Positions 23,183 to 33,930 of a DNA stretch of 64,000 nucleotides are shown in pieces (position 1 is the first letter of the stretch; every line of letters begins with the position of its first letter). Location of the stretch: positions 14,573,501 to 14,637,500 of the forward strand of contig CM070910.1 in NCBI GenBank assembly GCA_036417435.1. The letters run 5' to 3'. The notes under the pieces are model-generated. The model saw nothing but the letters and a program-made list of their open reading frames with translations, did no database searches and was not told the DNA's origin. The stretch comes from Inia geoffrensis. Lineage: Eukaryota; Chordata; Mammalia; Artiodactyla; Iniidae. The translations under genes and the position numbers were made by a program.

Positions 23183-24060
23183 CAGAACTAGAAGTAAGGC
23201 TGTGTTGTTGTCCATAAAGTAAATGCTGGCAGCCTAAAGAAATGGGGAAGACATGGTGAAACTTTGGGTTCTGTGATGGATGGCAGGCAGAGCTAATAAT
23301 CACCCTGAATATACCCGTGAGGCCATGTTGGGGGTTAAAATACTGAAGTAACTCCATACCAGTTGTGTAAGAGCCACTAACTTGAGTTCCTGGAGTGACC
23401 TTTCATGCCACCTGAACGGTCTCGGCTTCTCCCCCGGGAATGCCTCCTCCCATCTCATTTCATCCAGCTAAAGGGTTAGCACTTGGCAGCCTGGGAGATG
23501 GGCGGGGGCAGAAACCCAGGACTCTGCTCATATGCCTCTGGCCAGCATCCCTTCTGATTGATTGGTGCCCATAATTATTTTGGATATTTGTTTGTGTCTG
23601 AAAAAATATATGGTGGCATTCAGTCTTAAGCACCAAAATGAAAGCCATGCCAAGGTAAATGTGTTTGGAACCTTTGTGCTAATTAGGAAAAAGCACTTCT
23701 TCCTCCCATTGGAAGCAACCCCTCACCAGGAGACACACCCTGGGGAGATGACTGGGCTTGAGCCTCCACTTATGTTTCATCTGGACACCCTGCTGCAAGA
23801 CACGGTATTATAATACAGCAGCTCTCCTCTTCTCACCCTGATCCCCAGAATACATATTTCAAAACAGAAGCAACAGTAAGCTGCAAAATCTTTGTAAGGA
23901 AGCCCAACAAAGTGTGGTTTTCCCCATGATATCTATTATATGGGTGCTTTATTAAAAATACCAACTATCAAACTATTTCAGTTATTTTATTACTTTTTTA
24001 ACTCTCTCTGCCCCCTTTATTTTGCTTAGTACCTATTGCACTAGCTCTTAGAAAGTAATC
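23183..24060. other. No recognised feature
   Basis: Unassigned, with short chance frames only. Confidence 0.4.
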
Positions 24061-24238
24061 CCAGTATTGGTCAATTTTAGCTTCACTTAGAATCAACTGG
24101 ACAGCTTTTAAACGAAATACTGATTCTGGGCCCAAACCCCAAATCAATTAAACCAGAATGTCTCGGAGTGGAGCCTGAACATTGGTATATATTTTAAAGC
24201 TCCTCAGGATTATCTAACATACAGCCAAGAATTAAAAG
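24061..24238. mobile_element. hAT-Charlie-type MITE relic
   Basis: Same class as the element at 9851: TTAGAATCAACTGGACAGCTTTTAAA, GATTCTGGGCCCAAACCCCAAATCAATTAAACCAGAATGTCTCGG and ATTTTAAAGCTCCTCAGG follow the hAT MITE order. The terminal inverted repeats are eroded. Confidence 0.65.
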
Positions 24239-24292
24239 CACTGTCTTACAAACCGCTAGAAATTCAGAAATGAGGCAGAGTATTATGGCTTG

Positions 24293-24294
<2 letters not shown>

Positions 24295-24366
<72 letters not shown>
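24295..24366. repeat. Compound (TG)n(GA)n microsatellite
   Basis: A TG run to about 24328 passes straight into a GA run to 24366, with one GGG interruption. Both blocks can adopt non-B DNA (Z-DNA for TG, triplex for GA). This is inferred from composition only. Confidence 0.95.
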
Positions 24367-24370
<4 letters not shown>

Positions 24371-24429
24371 CTCTCAGTTGTACTAATAAATAATTACTGT
24401 GAGTAAAACATACATACAAAAGAATCTAT

Positions 24430-24455
24430 ATAACATATATATATATATATATTTA
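24430..24455. repeat. Short (AT)n tract
   Basis: A TATATA tract of about 20 bp, 60 bp beyond the compound microsatellite. Confidence 0.85.
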
Positions 24456-24767
24456 AATTACAATAGGAAAAAGAATATCTAAAATACAACCCACTCAACC
24501 AAAGAACTGGAACATTTCCAAAATATGCGAAGCCTACTTTTTCTGTTCCCTAATTCAGAGCCTTTTCTTTTCCCTGGCTAGGTAACCACTACCCAGAATT
24601 TTGCTTCTATATTTCCCTTCTTTTTCTTTATGCTTTTTTTTCCATGGGTGTATATTTCTTAATGAAATCTTGTTTGCTTCTGCCTATTTCCAAATTTCTA
24701 TGACTGGATTCCTACTGGGTACATTCTTACGAGACTTCCTACTTTTAGCTCAAATTTATGTTTTGAT

Positions 24768-24948
24768 GAATTTTACATGCTTTTCATTTAATCATCACAA
24801 CAACCCCATAAATGAGGTTTGGAAGATGAGGAAACACTTGAAAGGGCAAATAGTTTGATCAGAGCCACATTCTAACAGTGGCAGAAGTATCTTCAGAACA
24901 TAGATCTGTTCATCTCAAAGTTTAGTCACTGGGCTATACTGACCAACC
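24768..24948 (-). repeat. MIR SINE relic
   Basis: Reverse MIR: TTTACATGCTTTTCATTTAATCATCACAACAACCCCAT, AAGATGAGGAAACACTTG and a head with TTAGTCACTGGGCTATACTG. Confidence 0.85.
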
Positions 24949-26019
24949 ATTGTACTGAACTGGCCACAAAATCCTAAGGAATATGAGAAATAAAGTCACG
25001 GGATAACGAAGTTGAGAGTTTAAGAACAACACAAATTATGCTAATCCATCATCCTTAGGTATGCTATGTTCACAGAAGTTGCCAGAGCAAGTCATAAAGT
25101 CCTTTGCAGAGTTTACTGGGAACTATACATTTTCCCCATAGAATGGATACGTTCATCGCACCTACTAGGTGGATGCATAGAACTGATGTTCATCCTGATT
25201 TCTTTGAAAGTATTGAACTCCAAAGTGCTAAACTTATGACCATGCAGACACATCTATTATAAAATGGACATATTGCATACAGATAAATGCTAGTAATTCT
25301 CTTATTCTTTTTACCATTATAAATAAAGTGTCTTTCCCACAAGCAATTATCAGTAACAATGTGTTATTTTCAGACAAATTATGCCTAACAGTTCCCTATG
25401 TTTCTATACCTGTTGCCACCTTAATTTGGCTTTAATGATCAGCCATAACCTGCTATGAATTTTAGGGGTAAACATTATGAGTTGATGTGTATACCACCCA
25501 CATTCTTTTTCTGTTCTTTTTTTTTTTTTAACTTAGTTGAGATTCACACTATAAACCTTTACACTGTCATTTTGAATAGAAAGCTCTTGGTGTGGTTGGA
25601 GTGTTGGCAAGGAAGACATTTGTCTTCTTGACTTATTCCTATCAAGGGTCAGTCCCCAGACTTTGCTGACAACACAGGATGGCTCGCAGAGTCCTATAGA
25701 GCAATCCGCATACCAGTTTATTTCTTAGTCATGAGAACTCAGTGGTAAAAAGGGCTGGGACACTTGCATCATTGTGCAAACCAAATGGAAAACCATTTTA
25801 TGAATGGAAGTTTGCAGGATAAACAATGGAACCAGAAAAGGGGAGAGTTGCTGGCTGATTCTATGTAGGAAAGACTAACCTCTGGGACTGAATGGTATTT
25901 GGTCAATGCATTGAAATTGCCTTGGCATTTCTCGATGCAGGCTCTTGGGGCTTCCCTTTAGTAAGCGCTAGGCGGGCTGTTGTCAGGAAAAGCTTTTCTA
26001 GTAGACTTATGCACATATG
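24949..26019. other. No recognised feature
   Basis: About 1.1 kb of unassigned sequence with a poly-T near 25519-25529. No exon or repeat was recognised. Confidence 0.4.
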
Positions 26020-26262
26020 TACTATAGTGTTTGAAAACCTGGATTTAGACCCAGGCTTGGCTGCTTTCCTAGCTCTGTGATCTTAGTGAGACATAAATTC
26101 TCTAAGCCTGGGTTTCCTTATCTGCAAAGAAAGAATGATATTCCTTCCTCCTAGGATTATGTGAGGATTAAATGAGATTATAACTTGAATGCACTAAGAA
26201 CAGAGTCCACCACATAGGAGGTGCTTAATATATGATATCTACTATTATTTTAAATAAAAATG
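26020..26262 (+). repeat. MIR SINE relic, nearly full length
   Basis: Sense MIR with head (GAAAACCTGGATTTAGACCCAGG), core (TAAGCCTGGGTTTCCTTATCTGCAAAG) and 3' part (ATTATGTGAGGATTAAATGAG, then CATAGGAGGTGCTTAATA). Confidence 0.9.
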
Positions 26263-26531
26263 TTAAAAGTACACATTAGTTATAAATATATATTTAATAT
26301 TGGCATCTGAATTTTGCATGGAAGGGAAAATAATGCAAGATTGCTTGACTCATTGAAATGAACAGTCCTTAGAAAAGTGCTTTGTGCATACTGGGAATCA
26401 ACTATTTTTATTAGGTAAGGAGTGTTAATAACCACAATTTTAATAAAATTAGCAAACAACAGCATTGATTGTGTTTATGTGTAAGTAAGGATTATGAAAT
26501 ATTTCTTAAATTCATAGTTCAGAAACGTAGA

Positions 26532-26862
26532 CAGCTTATGGTTACCAAAGGGGAAAGGTGGGAGCGGGGAGGATAAATTAAGAATTTGGGAGTAACATAT
26601 ACACGTTACTATAAAATAGTGTACACAATTTTTTATATATACTGTATTTTACATATACTATATATAAAATAGGTAACCAACAAGGACCTATACTGTATAG
26701 TACAGGGAACGATACTCAATATTTTGTAATAACCTGTATGGGAAAATAATCTGAAAAGACCAGATATATATAACTGAATCACTTTGCTATACACCTAAAA
26801 CTAACAAAACATTGTGAATCAACTAAACTTCAATAAAAAATAAATAAATTAATTTTAAAAAA
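26532..26862 (+). mobile_element. L1 3' UTR insertion, 5'-truncated
   Basis: The last about 330 bp of a cetartiodactyl-type L1 (GGTTACCAAAGGGGAAAGG, AGTACAGGGAACGATACTC, ACTGAATCACTTTGCTATACACC, TTCAATAAAAAATAAAT tail). A diverged 11-bp TSD lies at 26521-26531 and 26863-26873 (AGAAACGTAGA against AGAAATGTAGA). Confidence 0.88.
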
Positions 26863-27034
26863 AGAAATGTAGAAGGGAAAAAGGATTTCAGAATTAATAA
26901 GTACTTTTGTGGGTCATTTCATCTACATGAAAGGAGATATTTAGAGAAACCAAAAAGGTCAAACTAACCTGAAGCCCAATTTTATTGACAAAAGTTTAAG
27001 TTACCTTTAGCATATTTCATTACACTGTAATCAG

Positions 27035-27190
27035 AACCATCAACAAATATTTACCAAGTGCCTACCACACTCAAGGCACCACAGTGTGGGCTGCATTCAT
27101 GGTTAACTGATATGAAAAATTACTAAGTATTGTACAATAAGGTACCTGTCTCGGATGATTAAAATCTAACTGCAGAGACAGAATGTAGCA
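27035..27190 (-). repeat. L2 3'-end relic
   Basis: Reverse L2 terminus: CAACAAATATTTACCAAGTGCCTACC, ACTCAAGGCACC, then GATTAAAATCTAACTGCAGAGACAGA, equivalent to the L2 'AGCTTACATTCTAGTGGGGGAGACAG' region. Confidence 0.7.
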
Positions 27191-28869
27191 TAAAAATAAA
27201 TCTGTAAAAAAAAAAAGTGACAGAAAACAGGCCTACGAAATTTTCCAATTTTTGGAATGTGCCTAGATTGCTCTAATATTGAAAAATATTTTAAAACGTA
27301 AAGCTTATGATGAGTAAATAATTCTCTAGTCATCACAAATTTTTGGTCAATAACCTCACAAAAGAAAGATTTTAGAATGAATGATATGAAAATGCCAATA
27401 CTCAACAAATTTTTTAATATGCACAACCAGAAATTGTATATGGTTTAATTTCAATGAGCCATTCTTTAGAGTCAGCCCTTATTTCTTCTGGGGCTTTTTC
27501 AGATCCGAGGTAAATATGTAGAGAAAAAAATTACATCATGTTTAAACTCAGAGACTGAAGAACTAGCACCAAAAGATGATCAGTGTTGAAGAAAATTTCA
27601 CTCAATACATTTCATAAAGAAAAAATATTTAACGCACACGATAGAGCCACTCCAGCAGCCTGCGTCAATGCAGTGATACTAACTAACAATCAAATTTTAA
27701 AATAATTTTCCCCAGAAAAGGACTTGTTTTTGCTTAGAAGATTATGCAGTTTGCAAACATCTGTGGGCTACAATTGCTACCCAAAATATGTAACTTCACA
27801 GCAGATTGTAAGTAGTTTCAATGTAATATAATGGACAAAGTTTTATTTTTAAAGGTTCATGTCTTCAGAAGTTGTCCAGTTTGACTAATGACCCTTTTTC
27901 CATGGTACAGTGGATCTCAAAATTTGAAATGCATCCATATGTTGCCATGTATTTTCAAAATAATTTTTAATTCCCACACATTAAACTTATTTACAACCAT
28001 AAATCTAAAATCTGAGTTTTTAAGAAGAAAGACATGTGATAACCTTACCTGAATAGACAAGGAAACATGTAAAAAACAAATAATTAAAATGTGTTCCCTG
28101 TAAGAGATAGACTAATTTAATATAGTTGAAGAGTTGTTTCACTATCATTTGTTGATCTTCTAAAAACTCTCCTAATGTGAAAGACTGTCATAATTTAGGA
28201 GCTCTGAAAATCTAGGAACCTTGTATCTGCAAGTCCTTCAAGACACGAAACATTGTGCCCACTTGTAGCCCACATCTACATCTCGGCATCACTTTATAGG
28301 AAACAAATTCTTTCTGCCTTGTATGATTGTAACACATTCTGTGAGGCCTTGGTCTGATTACATCTTTTCCTAGCATGTAGATATTAGATTATCTGAAATA
28401 AATTTAATCAAGGAGAAAAAACTTAAAACTTAACCTTCTTTGAGAGCTAGAGACTATAACTCCTAATCAAATGAATCGGTTTCAGATTCTGAAGATATCT
28501 GAAGCTACACATTCATTTATCTGACTGATCAGAAATTTAGACCTACCAAAATAAAATCTATTAACCAAATTTTTTTGGACAAAGCTAACAAACACAGTTT
28601 GTTTAGGCATTGGTGGTATGTCTGGGAGAGTCACTTCTGCTCTCAGATAAATGTGTTTACTAAAAGAAAGCACAGAACAACTGTCTCAAAAGCCATCAAT
28701 AATTCTTCCAAAAGATGACAAATATTCACAGTAAAGGGAAATCCTGACTGTCACTGGTATTCATGGTCAATACATCACAAGTTACTGAAAAATTGGTGTA
28801 TAAAGTAACCAGCTTACATTCTGAGACTTAGAGCTAAAAAAAAAAACTGTATTTAGAAAAGAGATCCTG
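27191..28869. other. AT-rich, no recognised feature
   Basis: About 1.7 kb of AT-rich sequence. No repeat family or exon could be assigned and no long open frame is present. Confidence 0.4.
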
Positions 28870-29360
28870 CAAAATACTAATTATAATAAACAAATGGGTT
28901 AATATTTGTAATGTATAAAGAGCTCTTTAAAATTCTACTCAATACTCTGTAATGGCTCATATGGGAAAAGAATCTAAAAAAGAGTGGGTATATGTATAAC
29001 AGATTCACTTTGCTGTACACCTGAAACTAGCAGGACGTTGTAAATCAACTATACTCCAATAAAAACTAAAAAAATGTTTTTAAATCTATTTTTTTTAATG
29101 GAACATGTGCACAGGAAAATTAGCCAAAGATCTACAAAACACAAAATACTAAAAGGCCAATAAACATACTTTTTTAAAGTTCAACCCCACTGGTAATCAA
29201 AGACTTACAAATTTTTAAAACTGTATGCTGCCTGTTTTGAAATGATATTTATGGTGCTGATGATGTACAAAATAGGCCCTATGGGACAGTGCTGGGGGCA
29301 GTATAAATTGTTACAATCTTCCTAGACAGCACGTTGACTTCAGTTCAAGATCTCAAAACA
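28870..29360 (+). repeat. Old L1 (L1M) ORF2 relic, interrupted
   Basis: Left part AACAAATGGGTTAATATTTGTAATGTATAAAGAGC and right part AAAAGGCCAATAAACATAC, ACTGGTAATCAAAGACTTACAAAT and GTATAAATTGTTACAATC follow the order of the L1 ORF2 C-terminal region. The younger L1 tail at 28931-29074 splits it. Confidence 0.6.
28931..29074 (+). mobile_element. L1 3'-tail insertion, severely 5'-truncated
   Basis: Roughly 140 bp of the cetartiodactyl L1 3' terminus: CTACTCAATACTCTGTAATGG, GATTCACTTTGCTGTACACC and ACTATACTCCAATAAAAAC, then an A-rich tail. Much closer to the L1 tail consensus than the L1M it interrupts. No clear TSD. Confidence 0.85.
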
Positions 29361-29628
29361 ATCACGAGAAAGAAAAGCTTTCTTATCGTTCCATCTACAG
29401 ACTGGAATAAAATAAATGAAAAAATATCCCACTCAAAAAAGCAAAAAAAAATCTTTTATATATATAAAGGATCTTAAAGGATTCATTATGTTATAGACTC
29501 AGAAACTTAATACTATAAATGTAATCTAATTTCCAAAATCAGTCCCTGCATTGAGGCCTTCTGGAAGAATAAACACATGAGAATAGCTTAGATATATCTG
29601 AAAGAAGTAAGGAGAATAGTTAACCTGT

Positions 29629-29760
29629 GGGAGTTCCCTGGCGGTCCAGTGGTTAAGACTTTGTGCTTCCAATGCAAGGGGCGTGGGTTTGATCCCCGGT
29701 CGGGGAAATAAGATCGCACATGCTCTGTGGTGCTGCCAAAAAATATATATTAAAAAAAAA
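29629..29760 (+). mobile_element. Short tRNA-derived SINE (older cetartiodactyl type)
   Basis: About 115 bp plus A tail. Starts GGGAGTTCCCTGGCGGTCCAG, has an A-box-like AGTGGTTAAGAC and a B-box GGTTTGATCCCC, then CGGGGAAATAAGATCGCACATG and GTGCTGCCAAAAAA. An exact 10-bp TSD AGTTAACCTG occurs at 29619-29628 and 29761-29770. It differs from the CHR copies by its short body and GGAGTTCCC start. Confidence 0.9.
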
Positions 29761-29871
29761 AGTTAACCTGCAAGTTTTGTTAAGCATTATTGTTGAACTA
29801 AGATTGATTCAGTAAGAAAGAGTTCATTAATACAACCAAATTACAAGCTTAAGAAGAGTACTGTTGCATCA

Positions 29872-29909
29872 GGCTCTGTAGGGCAGTGGATAGCACATTG
29901 GACCTCTGA
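29872..29909 (+). pseudogene. tRNA-Arg(TCT) 5'-half tailless retropseudogene
   Basis: This segment matches about 31 of the first 37 bases of a mammalian tRNA-Arg-TCT as I know it (GGCTCTGT at the acceptor end, GTGGATAGC in the D arm, CATTGGAC before the anticodon). It stops just after the anticodon, so the T arm and 3' half are absent. It lies in a 46-bp insert (29867-29912) bounded by an exact 10-bp direct repeat AGTACTGTTG (29857-29866 and 29913-29922). There is no poly-A tail. This fits tailless retropseudogenes of small RNAs. It sits at the 5' edge of an MLT1 LTR and is not a functional tRNA gene. Confidence 0.75.
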
Positions 29910-29917
29910 AACAGTAC

Positions 29918-30286
29918 TGTTGTGAGCTGAATTGTGTCCCTCCCCGCAAAAAATTCATATCTACCCAGCACCTCAGAATGTGATTGTATTTGGAGATAAG
30001 GTCTTTAAATAGGTAATTAAATTATAATAAAGTCATTAGGGTGGGCACTAATCCAAGATGACTGGTATTCTTATAAGAAGAAGAAATTTGGACACAGAAC
30101 ACACACAGGGAAGACAATGCAAAGACACAGGGAGGCCAAGGAGAAAGGCCTCATTAGAAACTAACCCTGCTGACACCTTGATCTTGGACTACTGGCCTCC
30201 AGAATTGTGAGAAAATAAATTTCTGTTGTTTAAGCCACTCAGTCTGTGGCATTTGTTACAGCAGCCCTATAGCAACCTGAAATACA
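29918..30286 (+). repeat. MLT1-type MaLR solo LTR relic
   Basis: Starts TGTTGTGAGCTGAATTGTGTCCC and includes GTGGGCACTAATCCAAGATGACTGG, ACACCTTGATCTTGGACT and GAGAAAATAAATTTCTGTTGTTTAAGCCAC near its end, in the order of MLT1 LTRs (ERVL-MaLR). It ends near AGCAACCTGAAATACA. It is an old solo LTR with no internal genes. The polyadenylation-type AATAAA is retained. Confidence 0.88.
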
Positions 30287-30311
30287 AGGACCAAATATAT
30301 TTAATAATTTA

Positions 30312-31039
30312 GTATATGATGAAAATGGCATTTCAACTCAGTGGGAAAAGAACATAGGCAAAACATTCTCTGACATAAATTGTAACAATGTTTTCTTAGG
30401 GCAGTCTTCCAAGGCAGCAGAAATAAAAGCAAAAATAAACGAATAGGACCTAATCAATTCCGTGAGGAAAGGATCGAGTCAATAAATTATTTTGGAATAA
30501 TATATTGGGAGAAAATGAATTATTTTGAGTTAATAATTTGTATCTATACTGTAAAGCATAAACCAAAAAACCTTGGTTGGTCTTAATTTTTAATGAAAAC
30601 ATTATCATAGTAATAGAAGAAAAATAAATATAACCTTGAGGGATGGGAGAGCTTTTCTAAGCAGAATCCATATAGGAAAATATTGATAAGTTTGACCTAT
30701 CATGCTACCTGTCTCATGTATCAAACTTCAATTCATGTATGGGTCTGTTTATGGGCTTTCAAATGTATTAAATTCTACATAGCAAAAAATACAAAAAGCA
30801 AAACTAAATGTAAAACTACAAATGAAGGAAAATATTTACTATGTATATAGTGAGAAAGAGATTTTTTAATATGTCTTTAATAGAAAGAGTTTTTAATATA
30901 AAGAGTTCTGACTATTCAATGAGAAACAAATATCACAGTCAAAAAAATAGCCATGAATGGACAAAAGAAGAAATAAAAATGGCCAAAGGACATGAAAAAA
31001 TATTCAACTTCAGAGTAGTAACAAAAATACAAATTAATG
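30312..31039 (+). repeat. Old L1 (L1M) ORF2 relic
   Basis: AAAATGGCATTTCAACTCAGTGGG, GAACATAGGCAAAACATTCTCTGACATAAAT and GCAGAAATAAAAGCAAAAATAAACGAATAGGACC (30345-30450) are L1 ORF2 C-terminal blocks. Near 30955-31040, AATGGACAAAAGAAGAAATAAAAATGGCC continues that order. A poorly matching stretch (30480-30830) lies between. It served as target for the young minus-strand L1. Confidence 0.6.
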
Positions 31040-31131
31040 AATGAGATATAACTTGTACTTATCAAATTAGCAAAGACATTTTTTAAATAATAGCAATGAG
31101 AATCTTTTCTTTTATATTTAGAACTTTTTTT
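31038..31131 (+). repeat. Long target-site duplication, left copy
   Basis: Ninety-four bases that recur at 32502-32595 with four mismatches and no gaps, flanking the young minus-strand L1. The content is itself old L1M sequence (CAATGAGA and ATTAGCAAAGACATT blocks). The first two bases, TG, are shared with the L1 edge, so the duplicated target itself is about 92 bp. Confidence 0.92.
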
Positions 31132-32479
31132 TTTCCATTTTAACATCTTTATTGGAGTATAATTGCTTTACAATGGTTATGTTAGCTTCAGCTTCACAAC
31201 AAAATGAATCAGACACATATACATATGTTCCCATATCTCCTCCCGGCCGTGTCTCCCTCCCTCCCACCCTCTCCACCCCACCCCCACAGGCGGTCACAAA
31301 GCACCGCGTTGCCCACTAGCTATCTACCTCATGCTTGGTGGTGTACACATGTCCATGCCTCTCCCTCGCCTTGTCACAGTTTACCCTTCCTCCACCCCAT
31401 AACCTCAAGTCCATTCTCTAGTAAGTCTGTGTCTTTATTCCTGTTTCACCACTAGGTTCTTCATAACATTTTTTTTCTTAAATTCCATATATATGTGTTA
31501 GCATACGGTATTTGTCTCTCTCTTTCTGACTTACTTCACTCTGTATGACAGACTCTAGGTCTATCCACCTCATTACAAATAGCTCAATTTCGTTTCTTTT
31601 CATGGCTGAGTAATATTCCATGGTATATATCGGCCACATCTTCTTTATCCATTCATCTGATGATGGACAGTTAGGTTGTTTCCATGTCCGGGCTATTGTA
31701 AATAGAGCTGCAATGAACATTTTGGTACATGATTCTTTTTGAGTTATGGTTTTCTCAGGGTATATGCCTAGTAGTGGGATTGCTAGGTCATATGGAAGCT
31801 CTATTTGTAGTTTTTTAAGGAACCTCCATACTGTTCTCCACAGTGGCTGTATCAACTTACATTCCCACCAACAGTGTAAGAGTGTTCCCTTTTCTCCACA
31901 CCCTCTCCAGCATTTCTTGTTTCTAGATTTTTTGATGATGGCCATTCTGACTGGTGTGAGATGGTATCTCATTGTAGTTTTGATTTGCATTTCTCTAATG
32001 ATTAGTGATGTTGAGCATTCTTTCATGTGTTTGTTGGCAGTCTGTATATCTTCTTTGGAGAAATGTCTATCTAGTCCTTCTGCCCATTTTTGGATTGGGT
32101 TGTTTGTTTTTTTGTTATTAAGCTGCATGAGCTGCTTATAAATTTTGGAGATTAGTCCTTTGTCAGTTGCTTCATTTGCAAATATTTTCTCCCATTCTGA
32201 GGGTTGTCTTTTGGTCTTGTTTATGGTTTCCTTTGCTGTGCAAAAAGCTTTGAAGTTTCATTAGGTCCCATTTGTTTGTTTTTGTTTTTATTTCCATTTC
32301 TCTAGGAGGCGGGTCAAAAAGGATCTTGCTGTGATTTATGTCATAGAGTGTTCTGCCTATGTTTTCCTCTAAGAGTTTGATAGTTTCTGGCCTTACATTT
32401 AGGTCTTTAATCCATTTTGAGCTTATTTTTGTGTATGGTGTTAGGGAGTGCTCTTATCTCATACTTTTACATGTACCTG
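31132..32479 (-). mobile_element. Young L1 LINE, 5'-truncated, about 1.35 kb
   Basis: A reverse L1 whose poly-A tail appears as the T run ending at 31134. The 3' UTR includes ATTGGAGTATAATTGCTTTACAATGG, and the ORF2 C-terminus follows. Minus translation of 31478-32128 gives 216 uninterrupted residues ending at the ORF2 stop, with [20 protein letters not shown] and LLHCWWECK visible. The CCHC-like Cys/His cluster (CWRGCG, HCWWEC) is kept. It is truncated at the 5' side at about 32479, within ORF2, so no EN or RT domain remains and it cannot move by itself. Its intact frame suggests fairly recent insertion. Confidence 0.95.
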
Positions 32480-32516
32480 AATGAGATGTATAACATGTAC
32501 CTGAATGAGATATAAC
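32469..32516 (+). repeat. 24-bp imperfect tandem repeat at the L1 5' junction
   Basis: ACATGTACCTGAATGAGAT occurs at 32469-32487 and again at 32493-32511, spaced 24 bp. Each copy joins the last 11 L1 bases to the first bases of the duplicated target, so the junction itself is duplicated. Confidence 0.9.
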
Positions 32517-32595
32517 TTGTACTTACCGAATTAGCAAAGACATTTTTTAAATAATAACAATGAGAATCTTTTCTTTAATATTTAGAACTTTTTTT
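32502..32595 (+). repeat. Long target-site duplication, right copy
   Basis: Right-hand partner of 31038-31131, 90 of 94 bases identical and colinear. Confidence 0.92.
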
Positions 32596-32639
32596 AAAAA
32601 GATATTGTTCCCTACCCAAAGTTCAACATAGAGTCACCA

Positions 32640-33930
32640 AGTTTTCTGCACAAAAATTAGTTTGGTTTTTGACATTTATGTCCTTGAGACATCTGGAGTT
32701 GAATTTTTTTATGTGGTATGACACAGGAATACAATTCTCAGTTTTACCTTTTCTCATTATATTTAACCATTTTTACCCAGTAGAATAACCCCTCCTTGCC
32801 TCCATAATCTAGCATGCCACCTCTGTTATATGCCAAACTTCAGTTTATAGGCTCTCAGACGTATTCCGTTGGTCAGTTTGCTTATTTCTATGTCAAGATC
32901 ACACTGCCTTTTTTATGCTAGGTTCAGAATAAGTCCTAATGTCTAATAGCGCAAGACACTCTCTTTACTCTTCTTCTTTAAAATGTTCTAGCTACTCTTA
33001 GCTCTTCACTTTTCCACAAAAATTTAATAACTAATTTATCAATTATCATGAAAAACCTTGCTGGGACTTTTGTTGGACTTTCATTGAAATTCTAGATCAC
33101 TTTGAGAATCGACATCCTCAAAATATTGTTTTCTCGTGGATGAATATAATATAAACCTACATACTTAGTCTTTTTAATATCTCTTAATAAAGCTTTATGA
33201 TTTTTTTCTCCAAGAAGTCTTTTAGCATTTTACATTGTTCTCAAGTTCTTTATATTCTCTAATGTTAAAGAGTCTTTTCTTTTTCCTGTCATTTTTGCTA
33301 GTACATTGAAATGATATTGACTTTTGTATGTTAACTTTATATCCAACCATTTTGCTGCCTTCTCCTATTGTTCTGAATAATTTTTCTGAAGGTTCTTTAA
33401 GATTTTCTACATAAATAAGAATATAATTTGAAAATGATGGAATTATTTCTTTCTTTCCAATCTTTATGCTTGAATCTATAGTTCTCATAATCTTTGCTTC
33501 ATATATTTTGAGGCAATTTAATTAGGTGTATACATGTTTAGAATGTACTACATCTTCCTTGTGAGTTGAAACTTACGTACTGCCTCTCTCTATTACTGAT
33601 AATGATATTTGTCTAAAAGTGAGTCTTGTCTGACGTTTATAGTTCCACCAGCTTTCCTTTGGTTAACATTTGTTCATTTTCTCTATCCTCTTATTTTTCT
33701 AGTTTTGTGTGTTTTTATGCTTCGGATATGGTCATATGAAAAACATACATCTGGCATATTTATGATCTAATTTGACAGTTCCTTTGAATGGGAAAATTTA
33801 ATCCATTGCTAGTTACTGTAATTAGTGATACATTTGTAAACCTTTCTATCATCTTATTTTATTCTTTCAATTTGATTCCGCTTTCTGTTTCTTTTTAGTC
33901 CTTTCTTATTTTTTTTCTTCCGCCAACAAG
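32640..33930 (-). repeat. Old L1 (L1M) ORF2 relic, reverse orientation
   Basis: Reverse L1 ORF2, decayed but ordered: AGTCTTTTTAATATCTC, GACTTTTGTATGTTAACTTTATATCC, GCTGCCTTCTCC, AGATTTTCTACATAAATAAG and, near 33640-33665, CCACCAGCTTTCCTTTGG. It points opposite to the L1M at 30312-31039. Any reading frame is broken. Confidence 0.7.

Noticed and set aside
27900..27960. hAT-like start (ACAGTGGATCTCAAAATTTG)
   Set aside because: No matching interior or opposite terminus was found.
29918..30286. A provirus with internal genes at the MLT1
   Set aside because: A solo LTR only, with no internal retroviral coding sequence on either side. The same holds at 54204-54696.
31478..32128. 216-codon minus-strand frame as a host gene
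   Set aside because: It is the C-terminal end of L1 ORF2 within a truncated L1 with TSDs, not a cellular gene.
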